64,000 nt of DNA from DATBAT01 sp963824805 (GTDB taxonomy: Bacteria; Acidobacteriota; Terriglobia; Terriglobales; Acidobacteriaceae), in assembly GCA_963824805.1 (NCBI GenBank), contig CAWGQZ010000055.1, positions 62,001 through 126,000 on the forward strand, written 5' to 3'. The notes beneath the pieces were generated by a model. That model did no database searches and was not told the DNA's origin. It saw nothing but the letters and a program-made list of their open reading frames with translations. Positions 19,309 through 29,524 of this stretch are shown piece after piece; the first letter of the stretch is position 1; each line of letters opens with the position of its first letter. The position numbers and the translations under genes are program-made.

Positions 19309-20334
19309 GTGAACACTGGTCTTAGAATCTCCCCAATCGTTTTCTCTTTGCTGCTTTCGCTCGCAGTAGCCGGATGCAACCGTTCGCGCAGCAAGCCGGG
19401 AGAGCCGGCGTACATTTCCGCGCCGCAAGTAAATTTGCGCGACCGGGTAGCCGCCATTTACAACAAGCAGGGAATCGTCAGGAACGGCGATCGGGTAGAG
19501 ATTCTCGATCGCGACCGCCGCTTCGCCCGGGTGCGGACCGCAACCGGCACCGAGGGTTGGGTTGAGCAACGTTATCTTGTGACGCAGGCGGTCTACGATG
19601 GATTTCAGAAGCTCGAGGAATCCGACAAGGGTACCCCCGTCCAGGGAACCGCCACCACGCGCAACGATACCAATCTGCACGTCGAACCGGGTCGCGACAC
19701 CGAGCATCTTTACCAGGTAAATCAGGGAGCAAAGATTTCCCTGCTTCGACGGGCAACCGCCGCCAAACCTGGAAGCAATCTGGCGCGAGTTTCGCCGAAG
19801 GGCTCGGATAAGCCTCCACAGCCCGCTTTGGAGGACTGGTGGCTGGTGCGTTCGCCAGAGAACCGCGTAGGATGGGTGCTCGGACGAATGCTTGACGTGG
19901 ATGTTCCGCTGGAAGTCGCACAATACGCCGAAGGCCAGCACATTGTCGCCTCATTCGTGCTCAGCGAAGTCTCCGATGGGGAAAAGAAAGTCCCCCAGTA
20001 TCTGGTGCTGCTGACCGAATCGAAGGACGGCCTGCCCTTCGATTACAACCAAGCCCGGCTTTTCACATGGAACCTGAAGCGCGACCGCTACGAAACTGCT
20101 TATCGAGAGCGGCTAAACGGGGTGTTGCCGGTGACTATATCGAAAGAAAACTTCGACAAGGAGGGCGAGTTGCCTGTCTTTATCTTGCGTGGGAAAGACG
20201 ACAACGGCAATGTGATCGAAAAGAAGTACAAGTTCAACTCACCGATCGTGAGACGAGTGCTAGCACCGGGTGAGCAATCCGCACCCCGCACAGCCGCTGC
20301 CAGCCATCATGGGACGAAGCGTCGGCGCCGCTGA
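19309..20334 (+). CDS. Lipoprotein with two bacterial SH3 (SH3b) domains
   Basis: GTG 19309 with GGAAGAG 6 bases upstream starts a signal peptide ending in the lipobox LAVAGC. The first SH3b domain (about residues 35-85) has NLRDRVAAIYNKQGIV and GTEGWVEQRYL. The second (about 105-185) has NLHVEPGRDTEHLYQV and NRVGWVLGRMLDV. A beta-rich C-terminal region and a basic tail follow. SH3b domains commonly bind cell-wall peptides. Open frame upstream to 19138 is not a plausible N-terminus because it precedes the signal sequence. Role unknown. Confidence 0.8.
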   Translation: MNTGLRISPIVFSLLLSLAVAGCNRSRSKPGEPAYISAPQVNLRDRVAAIYNKQGIVRNGDRVEILDRDRRFARVRTATGTEGWVEQRYLVTQAVYDGFQKLEESDKGTPVQGTATTRNDTNLHVEPGRDTEHLYQVNQGAKISLLRRATAAKPGSNLARVSPKGSDKPPQPALEDWWLVRSPENRVGWVLGRMLDVDVPLEVAQYAEGQHIVASFVLSEVSDGEKKVPQYLVLLTESKDGLPFDYNQARLFTWNLKRDRYETAYRERLNGVLPVTISKENFDKEGELPVFILRGKDDNGNVIEKKYKFNSPIVRRVLAPGEQSAPRTAAASHHGTKRRRR

Positions 20335-20354
20335 CGTCAGGGGTGACTGCTTTT

Positions 20355-21497
20355 CTAGCAATAGAAATCCGAAATACTCTGTACTACCCAGTGTTGTTCG
20401 TCTTCGCTGAGTTCCGGGAACATGGGCAAGGCAAGCACTTCTGCCGCAGCTTTCTCGGATTCCGGAAAATCACCCTTTCTATATCCGAGATACCCGAAAC
20501 AGGGCTGGAGATGAAGCGGAAGCGGGTAGTAGACTTCGCTCCCGATTTTGCGGGCGGTCAAGAATTCGCGAAGCTCGTCGCGCCGCCGGGCGCGAATTAC
20601 ATATTGATGGAAGACGTGGTCGGCCTTCGGATCGCGGAATGGAATCGTCAACGCGGTCCCGTCGAGGCCCGCGTCACCAAACAGGCGGTCGTATGCGGCA
20701 GCACGCTCGCGCCGCTGCTGATTCCACTCTTCGATGTGAGCAAGTTTTACTCGAAGGATGGCGGCCTGAATGGCATCCATGCGCGCGTTCCAGCCCAATT
20801 CTTCGTGAACATAGCGGCGGGAACTTCCATGGCTGCGAAGCCGGCGCATGTGGTCGGCTCGATCGGGATCCAAGGTTGTAACCAATCCCGCCTCGCCGTA
20901 GGCGCTCAGATTCTTGGTGGGATAAAAACTGAACGCCGCTGCCAAGCCCAAAGCGCCTGCCTTGCGTCCTCCCCAGGCGGCGCCGATAGCCTGAGCCGCA
21001 TCCTCAACCAGCACTGCGTTGAATTCATCCGCAATGGGCTGTAAGCGATCGATGTCCGCACATTGGCCGTACAGGTGGACCGGCAACAGTGCGCGAGCTT
21101 TCGCCGCTTTCAATCGACTTGAAACCTGTTTGGGACTGATGTTGAAGGTCGCCGGATCGATGTCAGCGAAAATGGGGGTCGCTCCTGCCCTCACGATTGC
21201 GCTTGCGGAAGCCAGGAAGCTGAACGGCGTCGTAATCACCGAGTCGCCGGGCTTGACCCCGCAAGCCGCCAGCATCAGCCATAGTGCGTCGGTGCCGGAG
21301 GCGCACCCCACAGCGTCGGCGGCTCCGGTGAAGGCGGCGACTTCGCGCTCCAGTTCCTCTACTTCAGGACCCAAAATAAAATGCTGGGAAGAGCAGACTC
21401 GCTCGACCGCCGACAGAATGTCTTCGCGGATGCGCTGGTACTGACGCTGCAGATCGAGCATTGCGACCTGCTCGAATTTCAGTGGGGAGGACGGCAT
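20355..21497 (-). CDS. DegT/DnrJ/EryC1/StrS-family sugar aminotransferase
   Basis: PLP-dependent enzyme of 380 residues that typically aminates nucleotide keto-sugars for surface glycans or natural products. Landmarks are MLDLQRQYQRI near the start, GCASGTDALWLMLAA (cofactor phosphate site), LVEDAAQAIGA, FSFYPTKNLSAYGEAG with the Schiff-base Lys, and the HGSSRRYVHEELGWNARMD loop. Intact. An internal ATG 12 residues in (21461) is an alternative start. No nucleotide-sugar dehydratase lies nearby, so the sugar substrate cannot be predicted. Confidence 0.9.
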   Translation of the reverse strand: MPSSPLKFEQVAMLDLQRQYQRIREDILSAVERVCSSQHFILGPEVEELEREVAAFTGAADAVGCASGTDALWLMLAACGVKPGDSVITTPFSFLASASAIVRAGATPIFADIDPATFNISPKQVSSRLKAAKARALLPVHLYGQCADIDRLQPIADEFNAVLVEDAAQAIGAAWGGRKAGALGLAAAFSFYPTKNLSAYGEAGLVTTLDPDRADHMRRLRSHGSSRRYVHEELGWNARMDAIQAAILRVKLAHIEEWNQQRRERAAAYDRLFGDAGLDGTALTIPFRDPKADHVFHQYVIRARRRDELREFLTARKIGSEVYYPLPLHLQPCFGYLGYRKGDFPESEKAAAEVLALPMFPELSEDEQHWVVQSISDFYC

Positions 21498-21615
21498 GGG
21501 GAATTGCGATTTTACAACACGCGATACAGACCCTAGCTGCCTCTAGACCATAAACCACACAGGGTACAAAGGTTTCACGAAGCAATTCCTTCTTGGGGCG
21601 TGGTGTCCTTAGTGG

Positions 21616-21963
21616 TTATGCCTTTCGGTGGTGTACTCGCGGGAACGGGGGCAATTCACGGCCCTCCGCCAAGGCCTGCTGCCACTCGCCTAGCGCTGTG
21701 CGAAGATGCTCAAGCTCAACCCCGCAGAAGCCCTCTGGATACCCGCTAAAATTCCGCAGCGCCCTCGCCATAAGTGACTTGCATCCCACCACATTTCCCG
21801 TCGAGTGATGGTGGAGCGCCACCGCTGTCTGAATCAATGCCTGGAGAAACTTCTTTTCCGGATCTACCGATGCCCGCCAGACGTCCTCCAACACCTCATG
21901 TGCGTCGTAAAACTCACCGCGATTGAACAACTCAATCCCGTGATGGTATGCCGGCGAATCCAT
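21616..21963 (-). CDS. DUF309 family protein
   Basis: Small protein of 115 residues with the DUF309 signature HGIELFNRGEFYDAHEVLEDVWR and the helix FLQALIQTAVALHHH. ATG 21963 is preceded by GGGAG; the frame also allows a TTG at 21984. Helical, cytoplasmic, no known activity. It lies 118 bp upstream of the DegT gene on the same strand and may be co-transcribed with it. Confidence 0.82.
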   Translation of the reverse strand: MDSPAYHHGIELFNRGEFYDAHEVLEDVWRASVDPEKKFLQALIQTAVALHHHSTGNVVGCKSLMARALRNFSGYPEGFCGVELEHLRTALGEWQQALAEGRELPPFPRVHHRKA

Positions 21964-22196
21964 CCGTCCATTCTCCCGCAGCAATTACACCAAAGTGTAC
22001 CGAAACTTTGGTAACCACCGGGTCATAAGACCTTTGTTCTTGGTTATGATCGCGAAGTAACTAACTGTAAGTGAGTCGCACCGCACCAATCGTTTCTCTA
22101 AATCAAAATCGTTCGCCTAAGACCTCCCTTGCTCTTGACGGCATGATGACTGATTTGAAGAAGCGGGTTGAGCTGTTAAGAATCGAGGGGGATCAC

Positions 22197-25100
22197 ATGG
22201 GACGTTTGTCTTTCTGGCCGGCCTGCTTTGCTTGCGGGTTAATCTTGCTTGTCACACCCGGACTGCTGTTCGCACAGAACAGCGCATTGGGAGGAACCGT
22301 AGTTGATTCCGCGGGCGCGGTTGTGCCGGGAACAGAAATCACGGCTACCAATCTTGCCACCCATGCGACACGGGTTGTGGCCAGCGGTGCCGAAGGTAGC
22401 TTTTCCATTACTAACTTGCCCATCGGTTCCTATGAAGTAACCGCCAAAAAAGACACCTTCAAGACCTTTCATGTTCCCAGCGTGCAGTTGACGGTCGCAG
22501 AAGTTGTCACCGTCAATGTCACGCTTGAACCCGGCGCCCTCACCGAAGAGGTCCAGGTAAACGGCGATCTTCTTCCCGGTGTTGATCTGGAAACTTCGCA
22601 AGTCAGTAACCTGGTCAGCCAGCGTCAAATGCAGGATCTTCCACTGGTCACGCGCGACCCTTATAGCTTGATTCTGCTTTCGCCGGGAGCGATGCAGACC
22701 AACAGTCGCCTTGGCGGCTTTTCGGTTAACGGATCCAGCGAGCGCAATAACAACTTCATGCTCGACGGACTAGATAACAATGATACTTCGGTCCCCGGGG
22801 GTTCCGGTGGGCTGGCCTCTTTGAATCCGGATGCGACTCAGGAGTTCCGCGTCATCACCAACAACTTCATGCCGGAATACGGCCGCAACAATGGCGCCAT
22901 CGTGGATATCGTCACCAAGAGCGGCAGCAACAAACTTCATGGCGACGGCTACTGGTTTGGCCGCTACAACGCGCTTGGAGCGCGGGATTATTTCAACCAC
23001 AACCTGGATACGAATGGGAATGTCGAGCCGCAGAACCCCTACGTCCGCAATCTATTTGGGTTTTCCGTAGGCGGCCCGATCATTCAAGACAAGACATTCT
23101 TCTTTGTGAATAGTGAATGGCATCGCTTCCGCACGACACTGACCAATGCCACCATTGTGCCAACCGCGGCCTTCAAGTCAGGCGTGTTCAACTACGATGG
23201 CAATGCGGTCGATCTGTCGAATCCAGCCTCGCCGAACAATCCCAGTGGATACACTCTCGACCCAACCGCGCAGGCAATTCTGGCGGTCTTTCCCGCGCCC
23301 AATGGACCGGCAGTCGATGACGTTCGCGCCCAGTACTTCTTCCCGTCGCGTTCCGCAGCCGATGAATGGAATCTCACTGCCAAGGTTGATCACCGCTTCA
23401 GCGATAGCGAGAATCTTTCCCTGCGCTACGCCTACGACACCTTCAAAGATCCGAATCCGTTTCACAGCGACTTCTTGCCCGGTTTAGATGCGGCCACTTC
23501 CGACGCCAAAACCAGTAACATCAGTCTGAACCTCACCTCGACGCTTCGCCCGACGCTGGTGAATGAAGCCAAGTTCGGATTCAATCGCCTGGACGCTCCT
23601 TTCAATTGCGGTGGTTTGAGTACTTTTGACGCCATCAGTGGAACTGACCAGTTCGGGAGGGGGCGTGATTACTATCTACCCGGCATCGGCGGCTTCGGCT
23701 GCCTGACCCTGGGTGAGTTGGACAATGAAACCCGCCGCACCGGGACCTGGACTGCGGCCGATAACCTTTCTTGGGTTCGCGGCACCCACACCTTCAAATT
23801 CGGCGGTGAGTATCGCCGGATTTACGAGAACGGATACGATGACTTCAACTCGCGCGACCTGCTGACGTTCTCCGGCAACACTAACTTCGGTACGCCGTTT
23901 GTCGACATTGATCCGTCAACTCCTTGCGATGCCGATCCTTCCAGCCCCAACTATGGAGCCGGTTGCGACGGTCCTACTTCTTTACAGGATCTGAGCTCAT
24001 TCCTTTTCGGCATTGCCGACACGGAGTTCCAGGCGCAGTTTTTCGACAAGACCGGAGCAAGAGTCGCGCATGACAATCGCCAATTCCGCCAGAATGAATA
24101 CGGGATTTTCGCTCAGGACAGCTGGAAGCTACGCCGCAGCCTGACGTTAAATCTCGGCTTGCGCTACCAATTCAATAGCGTTCCCTATGACGTCAACGGC
24201 AATCTTTCGAACCTTTACGTTGATCCCAGCGGTCCGGCTCCTTTCACCTTTGAGTTAGCCGGACCGAACGCCAGGCACTTGCTCTACAACAACGACTTCA
24301 GTGGCTTTGAACCTCGCGTCGGCTTCGCCTGGAGTCCCTTGGCAGGCGACAAGACCTCGGTTCGCGGCGCCTTCGGCATATTTCATGACCGGGTCTTCGG
24401 CAACCTGTTCGGAAATGCTCGCGGCAATCCACCATTTCAGCAGACCTACTCTGCTCTGGCGTTTGACACTCCCGAGAATCTTCCCTTTCCGGGCGACATG
24501 ACTTCAACTCCGGTGGTGAACGACGGCGCAGCTCTGGGGCCGACCTTGTTCGATCCACATTTGCGCTTGCCGTATACCGAGAATTGGAATTTCGGAGTCC
24601 AGCATGAGTTGATGAACAACCTGACTCTTGAAGTCGACTACGTCGGCACCAAGGGCGTGCACCTGATCCGTGCCGTGGACGGCAATCCCCCTGACCCCGC
24701 TCTGGTACAACAGCTGATCAGTTCTGGAGTCGCCCCCGAAGACCTGCAGTTCGCCGCGCTTTACTTCGGAGCGGAGTTCTTCGGGCTGCCCTTCGACGCC
24801 GTGCATAATAACGCCTTCGCCAATCCCTTTAGCTTTGGCGGCGGCGGGGCGATCTTGAACCGCTCTATCGGAAATTCCTGGTACAACGGCATGCAAGTCA
24901 ATCTGACCAAGCGCATGTCGCATGGCTTGCAATTCCAGGGAGCCTATACCTGGTCGCATAGCATCGACGATGCGCCCGACCCGATTGATCCCGCGCAAGG
25001 CAATCGCAGCCTGCCGCGGAATTCATTCGCTCTGCAGAACGAGCGTGGGAATTCCGACAACGATCTTCGTCACCGGCTGGTGCTGAACTATGTTTGGGAG

Positions 25101-25637
25101 GTCCCGGTGGGCAAAGGTCAACGCTTTATAAACTCTGGGGTCATCTCCAAAGTATTGGAAGGATGGCAGTTATCAGGAATCACCACCTTCCAGAGTGGGC
25201 ATCCTTACGATGTTTTTTACAACGTGGATGTTGAGCACACCGGGGTGAGCGGGCGTGGAACTTTGATCGGTGACACCAGTCTCCCAGCCAACCATGATCG
25301 GACCCAGACCGGAGTTCCCCTGAGCGCTTTTTGCGTTACCGAGCTTGGCTGCGATCCACCATTCGGAGTTCCGGGCAATGTCGGACGCAATCGCTTCGCC
25401 GGGCCTGGAATCAATAACTGGGACGTGGTGGTAACCAAAAACACATCGCTCGGGGATCGGGTGAAACTCGAAACCCGCTTTGAATTCTATAACTTATTCA
25501 ACCGGGTGCAGTTTTCGCAGCCAGACAACGATCTGAGCGATACCGGTACGTTCGGCTTCTCCAGCAGCACGGCAACACAACCGGATGGCACCACCTCCGC
25601 CCGCCAGTTGCAGTTCGCCATGAAGGTGACTTTCTAA
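22197..25637 (+). CDS. Oar-like TonB-dependent outer-membrane receptor with carboxypeptidase-regulatory-like N-terminal domain
   Basis: Outer-membrane transporter of 1146 residues, intact. ATG 22197 follows GAGGGGG and starts a clear signal peptide ending LLFAQ. Residues about 26-115 form a beta-sandwich regulatory-like domain (LGGTVVDSAGAVVPGTEITA). The plug follows (RQMQDLPLVTRDPYSLILLSP, NFMLDGLDNNDTSVPGG), then a long beta-barrel ending in the aromatic-type LQFAMKVTF. In Acidobacteriota such receptors take up oligosaccharides, peptides or other large substrates; the substrate here is unknown. An open frame upstream to 22071 precedes the signal peptide and is rejected. A strong hairpin follows the stop. 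Confidence 0.92.
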   Translation: MGRLSFWPACFACGLILLVTPGLLFAQNSALGGTVVDSAGAVVPGTEITATNLATHATRVVASGAEGSFSITNLPIGSYEVTAKKDTFKTFHVPSVQLTVAEVVTVNVTLEPGALTEEVQVNGDLLPGVDLETSQVSNLVSQRQMQDLPLVTRDPYSLILLSPGAMQTNSRLGGFSVNGSSERNNNFMLDGLDNNDTSVPGGSGGLASLNPDATQEFRVITNNFMPEYGRNNGAIVDIVTKSGSNKLHGDGYWFGRYNALGARDYFNHNLDTNGNVEPQNPYVRNLFGFSVGGPIIQDKTFFFVNSEWHRFRTTLTNATIVPTAAFKSGVFNYDGNAVDLSNPASPNNPSGYTLDPTAQAILAVFPAPNGPAVDDVRAQYFFPSRSAADEWNLTAKVDHRFSDSENLSLRYAYDTFKDPNPFHSDFLPGLDAATSDAKTSNISLNLTSTLRPTLVNEAKFGFNRLDAPFNCGGLSTFDAISGTDQFGRGRDYYLPGIGGFGCLTLGELDNETRRTGTWTAADNLSWVRGTHTFKFGGEYRRIYENGYDDFNSRDLLTFSGNTNFGTPFVDIDPSTPCDADPSSPNYGAGCDGPTSLQDLSSFLFGIADTEFQAQFFDKTGARVAHDNRQFRQNEYGIFAQDSWKLRRSLTLNLGLRYQFNSVPYDVNGNLSNLYVDPSGPAPFTFELAGPNARHLLYNNDFSGFEPRVGFAWSPLAGDKTSVRGAFGIFHDRVFGNLFGNARGNPPFQQTYSALAFDTPENLPFPGDMTSTPVVNDGAALGPTLFDPHLRLPYTENWNFGVQHELMNNLTLEVDYVGTKGVHLIRAVDGNPPDPALVQQLISSGVAPEDLQFAALYFGAEFFGLPFDAVHNNAFANPFSFGGGGAILNRSIGNSWYNGMQVNLTKRMSHGLQFQGAYTWSHSIDDAPDPIDPAQGNRSLPRNSFALQNERGNSDNDLRHRLVLNYVWEVPVGKGQRFINSGVISKVLEGWQLSGITTFQSGHPYDVFYNVDVEHTGVSGRGTLIGDTSLPANHDRTQTGVPLSAFCVTELGCDPPFGVPGNVGRNRFAGPGINNWDVVVTKNTSLGDRVKLETRFEFYNLFNRVQFSQPDNDLSDTGTFGFSSSTATQPDGTTSARQLQFAMKVTF

Positions 25638-25653
25638 CATCTATCCCGAAAGA

Positions 25654-25677
25654 GGGCGCAGCGGACAGTCTGCGCCC
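25654..25677 (+). terminator. Hairpin terminator after the intact Oar-like receptor
   Basis: Stem GGGCGCAG / CTGCGCCC with an 8-base loop, starting 17 bp after the stop codon and followed by GTCTTT. Confidence 0.65.
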
Positions 25678-25933
25678 GTCTTTACAGTCTTATTCCACAC
25701 TAAACATTCCTACCATTTCTCATAACCCCACCTACGTGCTATTTCCGATTTTGGTATTTTCTGAAACATAACTTCGATACACCTAGGCTATCAACAATTT
25801 AGCTGCGCCCAATTTGGAATACTAGTTGCACAACAGCCAGTGTGCAGTCCTGTCATTGTCCATCTCAAGAACGATCCTTTCTAAAGTTTCGTCTCCCAGA
25901 GTTCCCAGCGTTTTTGAAAATTTAGGAGAAAGT

Positions 25934-28900
25934 ATGAAATACGCATTTCGTAACACCGCAATTCGCGCGCTGCTAGTGATCGCCGCCCTCGCATTGTCGC
26001 GAACATGGCTTGGGCGCAGGCCGGCGCTGGTGAATTGACCGGCGTCGTGACCGACCCCAAGGCGCCGTCGTGCTAATGTTCCCGGTCACTTTGACTAACA
26101 GCTCCACCGGGACAAGCGAGACGCCACGACCGGATTCAGCTGGCACCTATCGTTTTCCGGCGCTGCCCATCGTGGGGACTTACACGACTCGAGCTGCGCC
26201 CAGCGGTTTTCGTAGCGTGAAGAATCGACAAATATCATTGATTTCCGTCGCGAGCAGCGACTAACCGCAGGATATCAAACTGGAAGCTGGGCTCCTCGCA
26301 ATGAACAAGTGACTGTCGAGGCCGAATACACAGACAAGTCCAGACCTAGCTGAATCCGCGGTTTCACAGTTGATCGACCGCCGGGTTTGGGAGTCAAATG
26401 CCCCTGGAAACTCGTACCCAGAACGAATTCATCAACCTGGTGGCTGGCGCATGTACCACAAATTTTCAACAATACCGTCCGAGGCGCTGCGGTAAACGGC
26501 ACGCGCTCCGGCACCGGAAACTACCTGGTCGAAGGTGCCGACAACAATGAGCAGGGACAGGGTGGCGTCGCGCATCATCGGCGCGGGCAGGTGGGGCCAA
26601 CACCACCATCTCTCCGGACGCAATTCAGGAATATCGGCGTCATCACCCATGACTTCCACGGCCGAGTACGGCAAGGCCGGCGGATTTGTCACTGACACCG
26701 TATGAAGAGCGGCGTAAATCAATTTCACGGATCCGCGTTCGAATACAATCGCATTCAGGCTCTGGCGGCGAACGACTACTTTTCCAATCAGCGCTGGAAT
26801 CAAAGAGACCAGCTTGGTGCGCAACCAATTTGGTGGCTCCGCTTGGTGGACCAATCATCAAGGACAAGACCTGTTCTTCTTACGGTACCGGTGGAAATTC
26901 ACCGGAGACGACAGTCGCAGCCTCTGACCGGCGTGCAGCTACACTCGTCAATTTTATGATTTCGTGAACTCCGGGGCCTTCGAACAGTTTATGGAAAGCG
27001 CCCCTGGGTGGATTTTGCCAAGCTTAACCTCGGGGCGGCCTGCCCGGGAGGGTTTTCAGGATCCGCGACGGTTGGTCCCATCTTTAATGCGCAAGAACAG
27101 CAATTCCCTAATGCAGTGCCTATCGTAGATTCGACTATCACCCCAGCAGAGTGTGCCGCAGGAAACCCTGCATGCGCTGGGCAAGGAGTTTTCACCGGTC
27201 AGGCGCTGTTTGGCGTCGGGCAACCGATCCAATATCCCGTGCCGTCGCTGCCACCAGCCATCCAGTCGGATCAGCTTCCGTTAAACCAGTACCGCGTGAG
27301 CCTGAAGGTCGACCACAAGCTAACCAACAAAGACCAGATCAACGGCGTATATCTACTGGAAGACGCTACAGAGCTCAGACAGCCTCGGGGGTGGCGACGC
27401 AACCTTCGGAGTTCCCTTGAGAACCCTAATCGGGCGCAGACCTGGGTCTCACTTGGACCCACACCTTCTCGTCCAACGTCCTGAATCAGGCGAAAGCCGG
27501 ATACACCCGCCGCGTGGCCGACTTCACCGCTCCAGGTACCGATGGTATCCCGAGCCTGATCACCATTGATTCCCTTTCCGGCGGATTCGCAGTCACAGGG
27601 ATTGCCGCAGTTTTTTACCGACAACGACTTCCAATACAAAGACGACCTTTCAATCACCAAAGGCAACCACAGCCTGAAGTTCGGTGGCGAATACCGCCGC
27701 ACTCGGAATGGATCCAGTTTCTTTAACGACAAGAACGGGCACTTCTGGTCCTGGGGCGGAGAGGATCTGATTACGGATTCTGTCTTCAGCGACGAAGCCG
27801 ACCAGTTGTATTTTGGCCAGCCTTATTATGGAACTTGGTATTCAGCTGGCGCGGCGGTAAATCCAACAAACGGGCAGCTTCCCGAGTTCTATCGCGGCTA
27901 TCGCGCGAATGAATTTGGGTGTTTATGCTCAGGACAATTCGAGAATTCATGCCCCGCTTCACCCTGAACCTCGGTGTCCGCTGGGAATATTTTGGTCCCC
28001 CGCATAACTTCCAGGATGGCCTGGATTCGAACTTCTACTTTTGGGCCAGCCACAACCCCCATCGCTACGACAAGTACCAACCCGTACTTCCCCCTCAATA
28101 ATCCGCTCTATGCTCGAGAAGCAACGGGTGCCTTCCAACAGCGGAACTGCCGACATATGGGCGAAGGATTACAACAATTTTGGTCCACGTGTCGGCTTTT
28201 CATGGGACCTGTTCGGAACCCAAAAAGTCGTGCTGCGCAGCGGTTTTGGAATGTTCTACGATCGGATCTACAACAACATTTTCGAAAACATCCGCTTCAA
28301 TCCTCCCGGATTCTGCGACTGCATCGCGGGTGTTCTGTTCAGCGGTGTAGGCGCGGGCGCTCTGGAGACCCAGGGATTGTTCTCCGTGCCGTTCACTGCG
28401 AATGGCCGATTAGTGGATCCTTACGCTGTTCCCAGCTGGTTTGCCCAAGGCCACACCACGTCACATGGATGAGAATCTTGTATCGCCTTATTACGAACAA
28501 TGGAGCTTCGGTCTGCAATACGATTTGGGCCACAACCTTATCCTGGAAACCAACTACATCGGGACCTCCGGTCGAAAACTGATGGCAATACGAAACATTA
28601 ATACCTTCGACGGCCGCACTTCCGGTTTGGGGAGCACTCACATGAACCCCACCAACGGTTCCGATAATTTCCGCAGTGGTGACTATGGATCCAATTACCA
28701 CGCAGCGGAAGTGTCACTTCGCAAGCAATTTTCTTCGGGTTTGACATTCAATGCAAACTACGCGTGGTCGAAGGCACTGGACGACATCAGCGACGCATTC
28801 CGTGCCAAGGGGGTTGCGACCGCAGTTTCCGATCCGCAGAACATCCGTCTTGATTTCGGTCCGGCGGATGTCGATCTCCGTCATCGTTTCGTAGGTAGTT

Positions 28901-29432
28901 TCAACTACGAGTTGCCCTTCATGAAAGCAAACCGATGGTTGGGCGGATGGTCGCTAAACGGTATTTTCTCCATCAATAGCGGCGCCTCAGCAACTTTGTT
29001 GGATTCGGGTGGGTGACTACAACAAGAACGGAGTTCTCAACGAGCGTCCGCAATTGCTGAGCACTGTAGACGCCGCCTACCTAGGCAAGAATCCTGCCAA
29101 TGGGTACCTAGATCCTCGGGGCTTTTGCTCCAGTGGAGTGCCCCCTCAGTATCAACAACGGCGACTGGTGCAATAGTTCTCTGAGCCGCGGTACTTTCCA
29201 CGGTTAACGTATACCTACGTAAACTTTGATTTCGGTGTCGGAAAGAGGCTTCAAGATCACCGAAAGCACAAAGTTCACCTTGCAAGGTAATTTCTTTGAT
29301 ATTTTCAACCATCCGAACTTTGAGAATCCTCAGGGGGATATCGAGAGTCCCAACTTCGGCAAGTCGGAATCGACCTTCGGCGACAACGGCGGACATCGCA
29401 TCATTCAGTTGGCGCTGCGGTTTGATTTCTGA
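25934..29432 (+). pseudogene. Second Oar-like TonB-dependent receptor, broken by about ten frameshifts and stops
   Basis: AGGAG (25924-25928) and ATG 25934 open a signal peptide. Pieces of the same family as the previous gene follow in changing frames: regulatory-like domain (LTNSSTGTSE, about 26040-26240), plug (GAAVNGTRSGTGNYLVEGADN, 26475-26550), and barrel pieces including LKFGGEYRRTRNGSSFF (near 27700), FTLNLGVRWEYFGPP (27958-28000), FGPRVGFSWDLFGTQKVV (near 28180), GLQYDLGHNLILETNYIGTS (28511-28570) and the C-terminus HRIIQLALRFDF ending at 29432. Total span of about 3.5 kb equals a full receptor, so little has been deleted; damage is small indels and some stops. Much denser damage than elsewhere. 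Its own terminator is intact. Confidence 0.85.
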
Positions 29433-29452
29433 ATTGTGTTCATTAACTACAC

Positions 29453-29482
29453 AGGCCGGCCCAACCGGGCCGGCCTTTTTTT
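29453..29482 (+). terminator. Strong intrinsic terminator after the second receptor
   Basis: Perfect 10-bp GC-rich stem AGGCCGGCCC / GGGCCGGCCT with an AACC loop, followed by seven T residues. A textbook rho-independent terminator 20 bp after the receptor stop codon. Confidence 0.88.
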
Positions 29483-29524
29483 GTTTGATCCAGAAACTCG
29501 GCTGCTAAACTCACACTATCCCCT

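Noticed and set aside
22024..22052. TCATAA / TTATGA pair upstream of the first receptor as an operator
   Set aside because: The match is only six bases with imperfect flanks and a long spacer; likely chance in a regulatory region.
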